A DNA stretch of 64,000 bases from Platanthera guangdongensis (GCA_039583875.1 CM077153.1:65666482-65730481), one strand, 5' to 3'. Shown: positions 32,318 to 44,799, counted from the stretch's first letter. The notes: generated by a model not told the origin, from the letters alone. Numbers and translations are program-made.

Positions 32318-34308
32318 TGTTGGGTACATTGGTCAAATGTACCTGATTTGAAGAAGCCTCACCTAACTCAATGATATATATCATAGTGTATTTGATGTTT
32401 GTTTGAGTTACTTGTGCAGGTCAGGAATACACTGGACTGAAGCTAAAAATTCTAAGTCCATGTGTCGACACCCAGAGGGAAAGTGTCGACACTTGAGAAA
32501 GCTTGTGTCGACACCCAGACAAGCAGTGTCGACACTTGGAGTCATTGTGTCGACACCTGGGAAGAAGAGTCGACACCAGTCAGAAAGTGTCGACACTTGG
32601 AACTGTGTCGACACTCAGTGTAGAAGAATGCAGAAAAGCTGTGTCGACACTTAGCAGAAGTGTCGACACCTAGAAGAGCTGAGTCAACACCAGAAAGTGT
32701 CGACACTTGAAGTAAGTGTCGACACTCAGCAAAAGTCTGCAGAATCTAAGTACAAGTGTCGACACTCAACACAATGTGTCGACACTATGCAGAAGAGTCA
32801 ACACTTGAAGAAAGTGTCGACACTCAGCACAATGTGTCGACACTTAGTTGAAGACTCTACACTTGAAGTAAGTGTCGACACAAGGAGCTGTGTCGACACT
32901 TAGCAAAGATCAGAAAAGTTGCAAAATATTCTAAGTACAAGTGTCGACACTAAGGGAATGTGTCGACACTCAGCTGAAGAAACAAAAGTGAAGACTTGTG
33001 TCGACACCAAGAAGCAGTGTCGACACTTGACAGTTTCAACACATAAAGTTGTGTCGACACAAAGGAGTTGTGTCGACACTTAGAAGAATACAGTTGCAGA
33101 ATGAAGTACAAGTACTTGTGTCGACACTCAATTTCAGTGTCGACACATGCAGAAGAAACTGTGTCGAGACATACAAGGAATTGTGTCGACACCTTGTAGA
33201 CTTGTGTCGACACTTATACAACATGTGTCGACACTTGGCTTATAAGTGTCGACACTTAAGAACAGAAAGTCTCGACACTATCTAACAGTTAGAAGAATTT
33301 CAAGAAGTGACTGGTTGACAAGACAGCTGCCGATCCAGCCGGTCTACATCAACTGTCAGTGATATCAGAAGTCTGTTATGAACCGGACCAGCCGGTTACC
33401 ATGAAGGAAGCCTATAAATAGGCACTCATAGTCTACAAAAGATATTATTGAGATTAAGAGATTGATTGTTGAAGTAATATAGAAGTGGTTGACAAAGTTT
33501 TTACAGAGAGAGTTCAGATCTTTGTAAAAGTGATATATTGAGGATCAACACAAGAAGATCTTGCTGTGCATCAGCAGATCTAAGAAGTTGGAGAGAGAGA
33601 GAGCTCCAACTAAGTATTCAGTCTTTGGAACTAAGGCTGAGAAGAAGAATTCAGAGTCATCTGGATTTCAAGAAGCAGAGGTCAAGGAATAACTGCAGAA
33701 GATTCAGACTAATTCAGTTCTAATCAAGAAGCTTTGAAGGAAGCTAAGTCAGTTTGGATCTAACTGAGTTCTTCCAAGAACTCTTCAAGAATCTCTCAAC
33801 TCCTCTCCTATTTTCTGAGTTGTAGAGTTAACTATTGTACATTCTATTTTTACCTGTAGGATCCATTGGATCAGAGTGAATTGTAAGCCTATTTTATAAA
33901 GGCTGAGGGTAGGGCTTGGTTGCCTGAGTGTAGGAGTTGAAGAACTCTGAGTGTAGGCCTTAATTGGCTGAGTGTAGGCCTGGGTGGCTGAGTGTAGGCC
34001 TTTTGGCTGAGTGTAAGGCTTTGGGCCTGAGGTAGGAACCTAGTTTGGTTCTGAGTTAGTGGAGAAGTTTGGCCGAATCTAGTACACTGCTAGATAGGCA
34101 AAGGGGGAAAGTGGATGTACCCAAAGATTGGGGAACCACTATAAATTAGTTTGTCTGCTGTGGTGTGCTGTGCTGTGCTGTGGATTACTTGTTTGATTTC
34201 TGTAATTGGTGTTAGCTGGAATAATTGTTGTGCTGCCAACAAAGTTTAAAATAAGGTTTAGGTCACCTATTCACCCCCCCTCTAGGTGTTTAGGTACCAT
34301 ATCTTTCA
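32318..34308 (+). repeat. 3' LTR of element B (1,991 bp)
   Basis: Nearly identical to 21420-23409. Differences noted include one C fewer in the C run near 34280, two extra bases in the GAGAGA run near 33597, and about eight substitutions. It carries the same palindrome array (32462-33278) and TATA box (33413-33420). Confidence 0.97.
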
Positions 34309-35462
34309 AAGCCCCTACCAAATGGGACGCTTATACATTAGGACCTGCAAAACGACCCCTTAGTCTATAAGCTTGTGTGGGCAAGTTTATAAATTAAAGG
34401 TTAAATTCTTTATATATATAATGCTGTTATTAACCGACACCCCAATATATAAATTGGTATGAGACTTTTTATACGATGGGAGCCCTGTAAAAGATCCCTT
34501 GCTTATACATTCCGTATAAGTTAAGGTTATTTTTCATTATTAACAATTGACCAATTTCATCTTAGATTTGTAGTGAGGAATAATTTGAGCACGCTTCACT
34601 ATGGAGTTCCTTCACTTCTCATTTGGTGATGATTTGGTTTATAAATTATGTGGGTAGGACATGCAAAACGACCCCTTAGTATATAAGCTTGTGTGGGCAA
34701 GTTTATAAATTAAAGGTTAAATTCTTTATATATATAATGCTGTTATTAACCGACACCCCAACGTATAAATTGGTATGCGACTTTTTATACGATGGGAGCC
34801 CTGTAGAAGATCCCTTGCTTATACGTTCCGTATAAGTTAAGGTTATTTTTCATACTATGCTTTACTACCACATGTACTATAAAAATTGCTAGTATAGGTC
34901 CGCTGCCATCTGATTCTTGTTTACTCTCCACCTTCAAGTCCTCCCCTTTCTTCCTCTCCGCTCGGTGCCTAGGGGCCATGGGGGAAGGGGCATAGGATGA
35001 TAGGACTTAGTCTTTTAGACTAACGGTTTTCGAACCACATCATTTTAGGGGACCGTAGAGCCCAGCATAGAGGAGCAGCCCCAGAGGTCGGTACGCTTGG
35101 AGATCGGGCAGTCTAGTTCCGGAGTTCAGACGGCAAGGACTGTGAGTCCTGATCGCTACTAGTAGTTATATTAGTTTGCTTCCGCGTTGAGAGATTTGTA
35201 GTGAGGACATGATGTACTGGGCATGAGCCCAAGATCTTATATTTCTGTGTATCTGTGGACACTCCCTTCGTGGAGATTATTTACATATATATGTGATTTC
35301 TGTGGACTTGCTTTACTATTTTGCTACAGTTGCGATCGATTTGGCCGGCAGGATCGGCGTTTTGTAGTGATGACCTTCCCGGGTGCGAAGGTGTCACCGC
35401 AAAGCGACGGTTCTGGGCCTAAGACCCCGGTGTTTTAAAAAGAAAAAAAAGGGTCTTACAAG

Positions 35463-35474
35463 TGGTATCAGAGG
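35463..35474 (+). other. Primer binding site of D, in the inverted block
   Basis: TGGTATCAGAGG lies two bases after the LTR terminus at 35460. It reads on the + strand although D lies on the minus strand, which shows the inversion. Confidence 0.9.
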
Positions 35475-36261
35475 AAACCTCGATCGAAAAGTAGCAGTCC
35501 ACAACCCCTGGGTCACCCCCGCACGAGTTTAGTTTGGGGACAAACTAAGCAGCGGAAGCAGTGGTGTGCCCATATGGGGGAAATCACATGTAAAAGTCCA
35601 CTTTATCTCTTCCATTCATTCCATTTGTACGCTAGATAACATTTGGAATTCTTATTTGTAGCCTGCGGCAAACCCTGCCTCCAGTAGGGAGCACTTTAGG
35701 CTGCGAAGATCTCATCTTATAATTCTTTAGTCAATGAGTTAGACTCAACCCACTAGGATACATGACTAATCACGATAACTTATAGTATGCCCTAGACTGA
35801 AATAGACCTCTGGTATGAACTTGGTTAAAGTAAGGAGATACCCAAAGAGAATAACAGAGGGATTTAACACGAGAATGACTACCTAAGACATAAACTCAGG
35901 TGTCCCTACGGACCCAATCAAGGATTACTCAATCTGATAGGTTTGCCTTATGGAGAATTGAGGCCAATAATTTATTAGCAGACACCTTTTCTCAACCCTC
36001 GTACAAGTAACAAGATTACCTGGAGACAACCACCGTGACAAACACCGAGGGTCGGATAGGAATTCAAGTTCAGAAGAGACCCAATGGGGATTGAGAACAT
36101 TTTGACCCAGATAAGGTTGTCATAAATGGTGACTTAGAGTGTTTAAAGTATGGAGTATATCAACAGGTTGCAGGTTGGAACCCCAAGTCGAAGATTGATG
36201 CCCTCGGGATTGTGCACCCAGCTAGGACGGATATAACATGGTAATATCAAAGATACTTAAC
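35475..36261 (+). other. Leader of D (inverted), no gene
   Basis: It starts AAACCTCGATCG and matches, in reverse, the leader next to the C primer site (38460-38563), including GTTTAGTTTGGGGACAAACT. No frame with gag similarity is open. Confidence 0.7.
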
Positions 36262-36369
36262 CCAAGGTAGGTAGGGGCTTATCTTTTGTTTATTGGGGGA
36301 TTATCCCTTGCTTAAGGATAATGAGGAATAATTTGAGACCCATTGACCATGTATGGAACGTATAAGCAA

Positions 36370-36879
36370 GGGGTCCACTTGGCTTGGGGAAGGTCAGTTG
36401 ACCATATATAGACCAGTTTGACCTATTTAGGGTCAGAGTTGACTTTGGTCAACTTAACCTCTTGGACTGCCCTTCTTGGGTCCTTAGAGACCCATTGACC
36501 TCACTTTAGGTCTAGGAAGTCCCTGGTAGGGTTAGTTGGGCTTTACAAGGGCTCCTACCCTTAGTTAGGGCACATTGCCCAATTTAGGCCTAAAGTGGTC
36601 CTGGGTCAAATTGGCCACCTGTGGTTGACTCCAATGGACACTTAAGGCTCTAGTGGACCCTCTAATGGGTTAGTGATGTTGTGGTGGGGTCATGGAGTCA
36701 TGGTGAAGTCCTAAGGTCAGACCCTAGGTTGGGTGATGAGGTTGTGCCATAGGCAGACCATGGTGATTCTCACCTTGGCCTTCTATCTCTTGGCCCATTT
36801 CTGGCTTCCTAGGGTTTTGTCATGACCTAGTCATGACCAAAACTACTCTTAGGGGTCTAGTTGGAAATGAGATGTTACA
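36370..36879 (-). repeat. Terminal 0.5 kb of the D 5' LTR
   Basis: It matches 19073-19579 with about five differences and ends GATGTTACA before the TTCCT duplication. The rest of this LTR (about 3.7 kb between here and the inverted fragments) is missing. Confidence 0.9.
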
Positions 36880-36884
36880 TTCCT

Positions 36885-37900
36885 GGTCTTAAAGCAATGA
36901 ATGAGAGGTTGGGGAAGGGGAATGAGTGAGCCCAAAGTCTCCTCCATTGCTTCTCTTCTATTTCTCTCTCTTTCCTTGAAGTTTCTCTCTCTATCCTACT
37001 CACCAAGCTGAACTTTGGCTCCTACCTAACCTAATGGAAGCCCACATGTTTATTTCATCCACCAAAACAAGGTTAGCCCAAGTGAATTGGGCTTGAGCTT
37101 GAGTTAGCCCATTTGGGATAGCTTGACCCAAACCTAGGCTAGGGTTGACCTAGGTCAATTTGGTATTTAAGGTTGGCCCTAATGGGTCCTTGGTGAACCA
37201 TTGGCCTCCCCTAAGGTGTAGGTGGGGTTGTCTTGGCTCTTTGAAGGTCACTTGACCCTTAAGCAGGGTACCTTGATTACTTTAGGGCAAGAGTTGACTT
37301 TGGTCAACTTAGCCTTTTTGATTGGTCCAATAGGTCCTTGGTAACCCATTGGCCTCTCACTAGGGTTATGAAGGTATGTTTGGGGTCCACTTGGCTAAGG
37401 GAACTTCAATTGGCCTTTGTGCAGGTCAGTTTGACCCAATGTAGGTTAGGTTGACCCATTTAGGGGTAGAGTTGACTTTGGTCAACTTAAACCTTTGGAT
37501 TGCCCTCCATGGGTCCTTAGTGAATTAATACCACTTTAAGTCTAGAAGGTCCTTGGTAGGGTTAGTTGGGCTTTACCATGGCACACTGCCCTTAGTTAGG
37601 GCACCTTGCCCAATTTAGGCCTATGGTGGTTTTAGGTCAACTTGGGCACCCTGGGTTGACTTCAATGGACCCTTAGGGCTCTAATGGACCCTATAATGGG
37701 TTGATGAGACCATGGTGGGGTCTTGGTGAAGCCCCATGATCATCTTAAACAAGAGTTCAGAAATTTACTATGTGCAGACCATAGTGGTCTCACCCACATT
37801 CTTAGGTTTTCTTGGTCTTCTTGGGCTTCCTAGGGTTTTGTCATGACCTAGTCATGGCCAAGACCACTCTTGGGGGTCTAGTTGGAAATGGGATGTTACA
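36885..37900 (-). repeat. 3' LTR of element C, second part (U3 side)
   Basis: Resumes the C LTR after the TTCCT copy, co-linear with 42843-43874, and ends GGATGTTACA. It contains TTGAC/GTCAA palindromes near 37290 and 37475. Confidence 0.93.
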
Positions 37901-38577
37901 AATCCCAATAAACAAAACAAAGATTTCGTCCCCGAAATCAAGGTTAAGCCTACAGGAATTTCTATCGAAGAAAAGGAAACTTGTAACATCACATAAGAAG
38001 TGAAAGATTACATCTCGACGCCATGTTTGTTAAGTGGGGTTTAAAGAGAAACCTAAATCTATGACCAATTCGCCCAATTGGCAAAGCCAGAATCCCAATA
38101 AACAAAAGATTAGCCTCTACTCTTCCTAGCATAATATCTTCCCGGACCTGGCCTCCCTCAGGTACGTACACTCATCCTTTGAAACACACTAGACCATCCA
38201 TTAATGTGTAATCCCCAGTAGTGCCTGCTTCTAAGGCCTGGATTACCGACTCTAACTGGGCATCCTGCCTCTGCCCATCTCTGACTTGGTCTCTAATATC
38301 ATATAGGGCAATCAAGGACGCTAGGTACTCCCGGTACAGCTCAGGGTGATCCTCGGACACAAAGGATGTCTGCATCTTTTCTAATGTCTGGATCAACTCC
38401 AAAGCCATCAGTAAGTAATTGTCTCAACCCTAAAAAGTGGACGATTTACATGTGATCCCCCCATATGGGCACACCACTGCTTCCGCTGCTTAGTTTGTCC
38501 CCAAACTAAACTTGTGCGGGGGTGACCCAGGGGTTGTGGACTGCTACTTGTCGATCGAGGTTTCCTCTGATACCACT
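37901..38577 (-). pseudogene. Residual interior of element C (677 bp) with pol-linker fragment
   Basis: Everything left between the C LTRs. A minus-strand frame starts at an ATG (38406-38408) and reads QLESVIQALEAGTTGDYTLMDGLVCFKG to a stop near 38172. In-frame sequence after it gives YVPEGGQVREDIM. This resembles the linker between RNase H and integrase of gypsy pol, apparently joined to other element sequence by deletion. The leader and primer site lie at 38440-38575. RT, protease and integrase are gone. A polypurine-like GTTTATTGGGATT adjoins the 3' LTR on the minus strand. Confidence 0.65.
38564..38575 (-). other. Primer binding site of C (tRNA-Met type)
   Basis: CCTCTGATACCA on the + strand reads TGGTATCAGAGG on the minus strand, two bases from the right LTR. 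This fixes the orientation of C. Confidence 0.93.
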
Positions 38578-39293
38578 TGTAAGACCCCTTTTTTTCTTTT
38601 TAAAGCATCGGGGTCTTAGGCCTAGAACCGCCGCTTTGCGGTGACACCTTCACACCCAAGAAGGTCATCACTACAAAATGTCGATTCTGCCGGCCAAATC
38701 GATAATAACTGTAGCAAAATAATAAAGCAAGTCCACAACAATCACATATATAACAAATAAACTCCACGAAGGGAGTGTCCATAGATATACAAAATACTAA
38801 AGCTGGGGCTCATGCCTAGTACATCAAGTCCTCACTACATTTCTCTCATCACGGAAGCAAACTAATATAACTACTAGTAGCGATTAGGACTCACAGTCCC
38901 TGTCGTCTGAACTCCAAAACTATACTATCTGATCTCCAAGCGTGCCGACCTCCGGGGCTGCTCCTCCATGCTGGACTCCACAGACCCCTAAAATGATGTG
39001 CTTCGAAAACTATTAGTCTAAAAGACTAAGTCCTATCATCCCCCACCCCTTCCCCCATGGCTCCTAGGCACCGAGTGGAGAGGAAGAAAGGGGAGGACTT
39101 GAAGGTGGAGAATAATCAAAAATAGATGGCTGCGGACCTATACTAGCAATTCTATAATAGATATTGACAATAAGATGAAATATGAAAAGTAACCTTCACT
39201 TATGTGAGAACACATAAGCCAAGGGGTCTTCTGCAAGGCTCCCATTGTATAAAAAGTCCCATACTAATTTATACGTTGGGGTGTTGGTTATCA

Positions 39294-39299
<6 letters not shown>

Positions 39300-39358
<59 letters not shown>
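39300..39358. repeat. TA microsatellite in the C right LTR
   Basis: Same position within the LTR as 10984-11041 and nearly the same length. Confidence 0.97.
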
Positions 39359-39359
<1 letters not shown>

Positions 39360-42300
39360 ATCAAAATTGACCTTAATTTATAAACTTGCCCACACAAGCT
39401 TATAGACCAAGGGGTTGTTTTGCAAGTCTTAATGTATAAGCGTCCCATTACACTTATACTTTAGGTTTCAGTGGTTAAATGAATCGATTATGCTATGACA
39501 TGCAAGTGGGTATGATGGAACATGCAACTGCAACACACACACCCGACTGTGTGCACACAGACCTTTAGTTCCCCCTTTCTCGAGCCGTAACCTCCCAGGA
39601 TACCTCCGTAATGGCAGACGGAAGCGGTGGGTTGGGCCTCGCCCACCTCTAAACCAGTAAAGCACTACCGGTCAGATCTATCGTACGCCTCAACGCTTGG
39701 TGCACGAAGCGGACTCCTGCGTACTCTTGTCGGCTGGCGCACCGGACTTCTGTTGGCAAAGTGATAACCACACTTGCCGAGTCAGCATATTGGCATCGGT
39801 GCATCAACCCTCCAAAACCGAAGACCCACCACCTTAATTTTCTTTCCTTTTATGCACATGCAAATTTATCGTATTGAAAACCGAGCCGAAGCTCCCCGGA
39901 CCATAATGTCAGTCTCAAACAATCGAGCCGAAACTCGCCGGGCCATCCTGTTCATCACAAATATCAACCGAGTCGAACCAACTCCCTGAGACACCGGGGT
40001 GTGTGAAAGTGAACCCCTAATTATTCTAGTTGCTCTTTAGGATTTATCACTCCTACCGTTTACGTTAGCACAGGATTGTCCAAGGTATACCCCGTGAAGG
40101 GCTCTCGAAGGCACGAGGAGCTACGATGGGATTATGCCCAAAGCTCCCTTTCGCAAGACACTTATTATTATTAGTTGCTACCCGATTTCCCAACCCTTAA
40201 TTAATTTTACTGAATCTAGCCCAGTGCATTAAACACTTCCTCCCTACGGGGAAGACGATCTTTCGTCGATCCCGGGCACCGCCTAACTCTAGTCAATCCA
40301 TCCCTCTATTCATCCTACTACCAATAATGAACTTATTTTTAACCATCCAAACCAGCATACCACTAATCCCAAGACATGCATCAATTATACTCAAACATAA
40401 TTTCTGCAGTTTTTACTATATGCAGACCACTTAAGCTATATGACTCGTAAAATGGGAGATACACCAAATAAGCATCCAGTACCCATATGATAATTATTAT
40501 AGAGTTATAATGACATTTTTAATATAAATTTAGAAATTCATAATTTTCCTAATTTGTCTGATAATTTATTTATTTATTCTAGTAGCCAAAAAGCCCAAGT
40601 TTGAACATGAAGTACCAATTTCAGACAAGATAATATTCCACTAAATTTATGTTAATTACAGAATGAATAATCAACTCTAAATCCTAAGTCTTCCAATTTT
40701 TCAGCAATGTTTAAGCCCTTAATTGTATTTTCAAATATATCCCATAATAAATCATTTTAAGAGGTATGTACCGCAATAATACTTCCAAAAATTCAGATAA
40801 AATCCAAGTATGACTATAAGGACATATAAATTCTTTAGATCAAGTTTCACAATTTATCATTGAATAATAAAGTATATACTTGATTTTCTCATGAAATTCC
40901 AAGTTAATGGATTAATGAACAAAGTATGACAATTATCCATCTATAAATTCCAAATAAATTCTCATATGAGCATAATGAACTAGGAACACTACTTATCAAG
41001 TTTCATAATTTTGCATGAAGTATTAAGTTCTGTAAGAATTATTTAGCATGTTCCCAAAGTTATGAACTTGTGAAGTAGATGCCATAATTATGTATCCAAA
41101 AATTCTATTAAAATTCATATATGATCAAAATGGTCTAACACTACCTCTGCCAAATTTCCATTACTTTTCAAAGGACAGTGGGATCATAATAGTCAAATTA
41201 TTAATTAGAGCAATCCCATGGGTTACAAATGAAGTGCTAAACATATTGATCCAAAATTCATAACAAAATTTCCAGAGATGATTAACACTATGAAAATACG
41301 TTTACCAAAATTTCATCATGAATCAAGGTCATATGATCCACTAATTAATTCCTAGGGTGTAAAGACCTAAATATTTATTTAGTGGTTTAAGTGGGGTGTA
41401 TGTGTCCAACTACTGCCCAATCCCTTCCTAGGGCATTTCAACCTCCTAGTATTACATGGACTAAACCCCAAGTCCATTCATGAACATATCACCCTATGTC
41501 CTTCACAAGCCCCCAAAGTTCAACCTTAGGGTTTGAACTTGAGTCCTAGGGAAAACCCATGCCAATCCACCCTATAATCCATGTGGGGGTGCTTACTGTC
41601 ATAACAAGCCAGTGGCCAAAATTTCAGCCTCTTTTGAGGTGATTTGGCCACATAAACCCACAAGGGGCATTTTGACCTACTTACCCCCTTTTAGCCAAAT
41701 CTAGTCTTTACTAAATGCCCAACCAAATCATCACCAAATGGGATGAAATTTTATACAGATTCAAATAATGAACACAAGAACCTTTCACCAAAATTTGGGA
41801 GAATTTGGAGGTCATTAGACCCAATAAATAATTCCTACATGGATAATTAAATTTCTACGAAAACTTTAGGAAAATGTTTTCCAAAAATTCCCAATTTTGG
41901 ATATGATCAAGGTATAGGTAATACTGATCCCCAAAAAACATTTCAGGTCATTTGGATGGATGGATTATTGGGGGCACTCAAAATGGCCTCTGGTCTAGCC
42001 TAGGTATAGTGCTCACCAAAATGAGTTCTGTAGTCAAAACACTTAATTAAATTGATTGAAATAAATTTTAAATTAAATTAGACTCATAGAGCTACAATGT
42101 TTATGTTTACAACTTTTTCTGAAACGACCCCTAAGTAGTTTTAATATTTATTATAATACTGACCAGTAAACATGACAGAAATTTGAAATAATAGGATTTA
42201 ATAAAATCAGATCCAGCACAGATCTTAAAGCAAAATCGTGGGGATCCTAGTCATCTTCTTCCTCCAGCCAAGGGCTAGGATCAGTCCAACCTGAAGCTTA

Positions 42301-43079
42301 TTCCAAGCCCATTTCCCGGCCTCCCGACCACCTCCCTAGCCGGCCACCACCTCCACCACCTTCGTTGAGGTGGGGGATATCGCCGGGCGGCGGCACGGCC
42401 GCCGGAGGGGTGGTTTTCGGCGAACCCGACCCATTTTTTTTGGAAAACTAGGAAATTCAGAAATCTTCTCACTCCAAATCGAGCTCAATTGAGCCCGATT
42501 CTTGGCCATATTGATTCCTATGATCTAACCATAGAAGAAGAGGAAGGGGAGGACCTTGCTCGGTTGCTGTAGCCTTGTCGATCGTCGGATTGTCATGGTG
42601 GCGGTGGTGGTGGTCGGATTTCTGCAACAACACTATGGAACTCCTTGGCTCCCTCAGGTAAGTGGTGGGAATGACTCCTTGGAGTCCAGTGAGGCTTTTA
42701 AGAAGAAGAGAAGGGGTGTTAGGTGACTGTAGGGTGCTTTGCCATTATTGGCCTTAGTCAACAATGGCGGCCATGGTAGGTAGGGGGAAAAGCTGGCTAC
42801 AGTCAGTCAAGGAGTAGCTGGTTGGATTGGGGATGCATTCCTGGTCTTAAAGCAATGAATGAGAGGTTGGGGAAGGGGAAGGAGTGAGCCCAAAGTCTCC
42901 TCCATTACTTCTCTTCTCTTTCTCTCTCTTTCCTTGAAGTTTCTCTCTCTCTTTCTCCTACTCACCAAGCTGAACTTTGGCTCCTACCTAACCCAGTGGC
43001 AGCCCACATGTTTATTTCATCCACCAAAACAAGGTTAGCCCAAGTGAATTGGGCTTGAGTTTGAGTTAGCCCATTTGGG

Positions 43080-43640
43080 CTAGCTTGACCCAAACCTAGG
43101 CTAGGGTTGACCTAGGTCAATTTGGTCTTTAAGGTTGGCCCTAATGGGTCCTTGGTGACCCATTGGCCTCCCCTAAGGTGTAGTTGGGGTTGTCTTGGCC
43201 CTTTGAAGGTCACTTGACCCTTAAGCAGGGTACCTTGATTACTTTAGGGTAAGAGTTGACTTTGGTCAACTTAGCCTTTTTGATTGGTCCCAATGGGTCC
43301 TTGGTAATCCATTGGCCTCTCACTAGGGTTATGAAGGTATGTGTGGGGTCCACTTGGATAAGGGAACTTCAATTGGCCCTTGTGCAGGTCAGTTTGACCC
43401 AATGTATGTTAGGTTGACCCATTTAGGGGTAGAGTTGACTTTGGTCAACTTAACCCTTTGGACTGCCCTCCATGGGTCCTTAGTGACCCATTGATCCCAC
43501 TTTAGGTTTATAAGGTCCTTGGTAGGGTTAGTTGGGCTTTACAATGGCACACTGCCCTTAGCTAGGGCACCTTGCCCAATTTAGGCCTATGGTGGTTCTA
43601 GATCAACTTGGGCACCCTGGGTTGACTTCAATGGACCCTT
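43080..43640. promoter_or_regulatory. TTGAC/GTCAA palindrome cluster in the C U3
   Basis: GTTGACTTTGGTCAACTT occurs near 43255 and 43435, with ten or so single TTGACC or GGTCAA words around. For a minus-strand element this is the first kilobase of U3. Confidence 0.6.
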
Positions 43641-43879
43641 AGAGCTCTAATGGACCCTACAATGGGTTGATGTGACCATGGTGGGGTCTTGGAGTCTTGG
43701 TGAAGCCCCATGATCATCTTAAACAAGAGTTCAGAAATTTACTATGTGCAGAACATAGTGGTCTCACCCACATTCTTAGGTTTTCTTAGTCTTCTTGGGC
43801 TTCCTAGGGTTTTGTCATGACCTAGTCTTGGCCAAGACCACTATCGGGGGTCTAGTTGGAAATGAGATGTTACAATGGT

Positions 43880-44368
43880 ATCCCAGGAATAGTGATTTTG
43901 ATCTAATAGGCTATTCATATGCAGACTATGCAGGGTGCAAAAAAGACAGGAAAATCACATCAGGGTCATGTAAATTTTTTGGAAGGAGGCTAGTGTCATT
44001 GAGCAGCAAAAGCAGACAAGTGTAAAAATATCCACAGCTGAATTTGAGTACATTTCAGCTGGAGGTTGCTGTGCAAAATTTCTCTAGATTAAACATCAAA
44101 TACAAAATTATAATTTACAGCTAAGTATAATTCTTTATACTGTGATTCTACTAGTGTTATTTCTATTGCAAATAATCCTGTGTCACATATTAGAACTAAG
44201 CACATTGAAATTAGATATCATTTTATTAGAGAACATGTATAAAATGAAGATATGAACTTAGAATTTGTTCCAACAAGTAAACAAATTGCTGATATTTTTA
44301 CTAAGCCTTTGGAAGAAAAGAAATTTAATTTCTCCAAATTTGAACTTGGAATGTTAAATCTTGAGTAA
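43880..44368 (+). pseudogene. Element A pol, RNase H end, after the C insertion
   Basis: It resumes with WYPRNSDFDLIGYSYADYAGCKKDRK, the copia RNase H start, in register with 10259 once the ATGGT copy (43875-43879) is discounted. A frameshift near 44010 follows; the next frame gives STAEFEYISAGGCCAKFL, then [25 protein letters not shown] and a C-terminus ending TAA at 44366-44368. Several stops interrupt it. It is clearly homologous to the end of B pol and non-functional. Confidence 0.9.
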
Positions 44369-44479
44369 AATCATTATAATATAAGTATACAACTGATTGG
44401 TCGGTAAATAAGTCAACTCATTTAGATTCCAAGGGTAAACTTCATAAGAGTCGAGAATTTACACTTAAGAAAATCAAAA

Positions 44480-44682
44480 TTTTGACAAGTCTGTGTCGAG
44501 ACAACAAAAAGTGTATCGACACTATAAATAGTAATGTGTCAAGACACATGAAAGTGTGTCGACACATCTCGACAAACTTGTGTTGACACTCAAGACTGGT
44601 GTCGACACTAGGTTATTTCCTAAAAACTTAGAATAGAATTAGCATCACGCCTTTACAACTTCTGCGACATCTACTATAAATA
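44480..44682 (+). promoter_or_regulatory. LTR-like promoter module before ORF3 of A
   Basis: Copies of the A palindrome words (GTGTCGAGACA, GTATCGACAC, GTGTGTCGACACATCTCGACA) occupy about 44491-44610. TATAAATA follows at 44675-44682, 118 bases before the ORF3 ATG. Same order as in the LTRs of A and in the spacer of B. Confidence 0.8.
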
Positions 44683-44799
44683 GGGCAAGAAAGAAGGTGT
44701 CGTCTATGCTTACCTAAATTCGTGAGAGATTGATCCCTAAGTGTCGAGACCTAGAACTCCTTTTGTTGACACATCTTCTTCCTCAATTTCTCAATTCCA

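Larger units (their letters stand above)
21420..34308 (+). mobile_element. Element B: young, nearly complete Sirevirus-like Ty1/copia retrotransposon
   Basis: 12,889 bp, TG...CA ends, perfect AAGCC duplication, LTRs of 1,990 and 1,991 bp differing by about eight substitutions and two small indels by eye (about 0.4%). Order: LTR, primer site, gag, in-frame UAA, pol, palindrome/TATA spacer, 926-codon third ORF, polypurine tract, LTR. The frame from gag through pol is unbroken except for two stop codons. With a commonly used grass LTR rate (1.3e-8 per site per year) this would be about 0.15 million years, but the rate for this species is unknown. Confidence 0.97.
34314..36294 (+). repeat. Inverted 5' portion of element D: LTR fragments, primer site and leader
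   Basis: This block lies opposite to the rest of D. Bases 34319-34543 are an LTR fragment. Bases about 34657-35460 are a longer fragment ending at the LTR terminus GGGTCTTACA. The first 210 or so bases of the two are direct duplicates, separated by about 110 unrelated bases. The primer site and leader follow. At its right edge 36262-36294 is the reverse complement of the sequence spanning the B insertion point (AATAAACAAAAGATAAGCC plus CCTACC), so the inversion is flanked by an inverted repeat. Confidence 0.8.
14521..36879 (-). mobile_element. Element D: second Tekay/Del-like Ty3/gypsy, rearranged
   Basis: It begins TGTAAGACCC and ends GATGTTACA with a perfect TTCCT duplication inside the left LTR of C, in the same orientation as C. 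Parts: 3' LTR 14521-19579 (with an inverted block), integrase remnant 19811-21000, an older zinc-finger fragment, element B (21420-34308), then an inverted block with LTR, primer site and leader (about 34319-36294), and the last 500 bases of the 5' LTR. No RT, RNase H or gag remains. The terminal 500 bases of both LTRs (19078-19579 and 36375-36879) differ at only about five positions, so D is younger than C. Confidence 0.9.
10260..43874 (-). mobile_element. Element C: Tekay/Del-like Ty3/gypsy with 5.3-kb LTRs and almost no interior
   Basis: The ends are TG...CA on the + strand, and the primer site next to the right LTR reads on the minus strand, so the element lies on the minus strand. Its left (3') LTR is 10260-14520 plus 36885-37900, split by element D. 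The right (5') LTR is 38578-43874. The two are 5,277 and 5,297 bp. Only 677 bp lie between them, so C is a deletion derivative that could move only with help. Sampled LTR sequence differs by roughly 3-4%. Confidence 0.92.
38578..43874 (-). repeat. 5' LTR of element C (5,297 bp), uninterrupted
   Basis: It runs from TGTAAGACCCC to GATGTTACA. It contains a TA run (39300-39358), a GC-rich block (about 42240-42430), a CT-rich stretch (about 42895-42960) and the TTGAC/GTCAA cluster (about 43080-43640). It is the best reference for reading the broken LTRs of C and D. No protein-coding content is supported. Confidence 0.93.
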
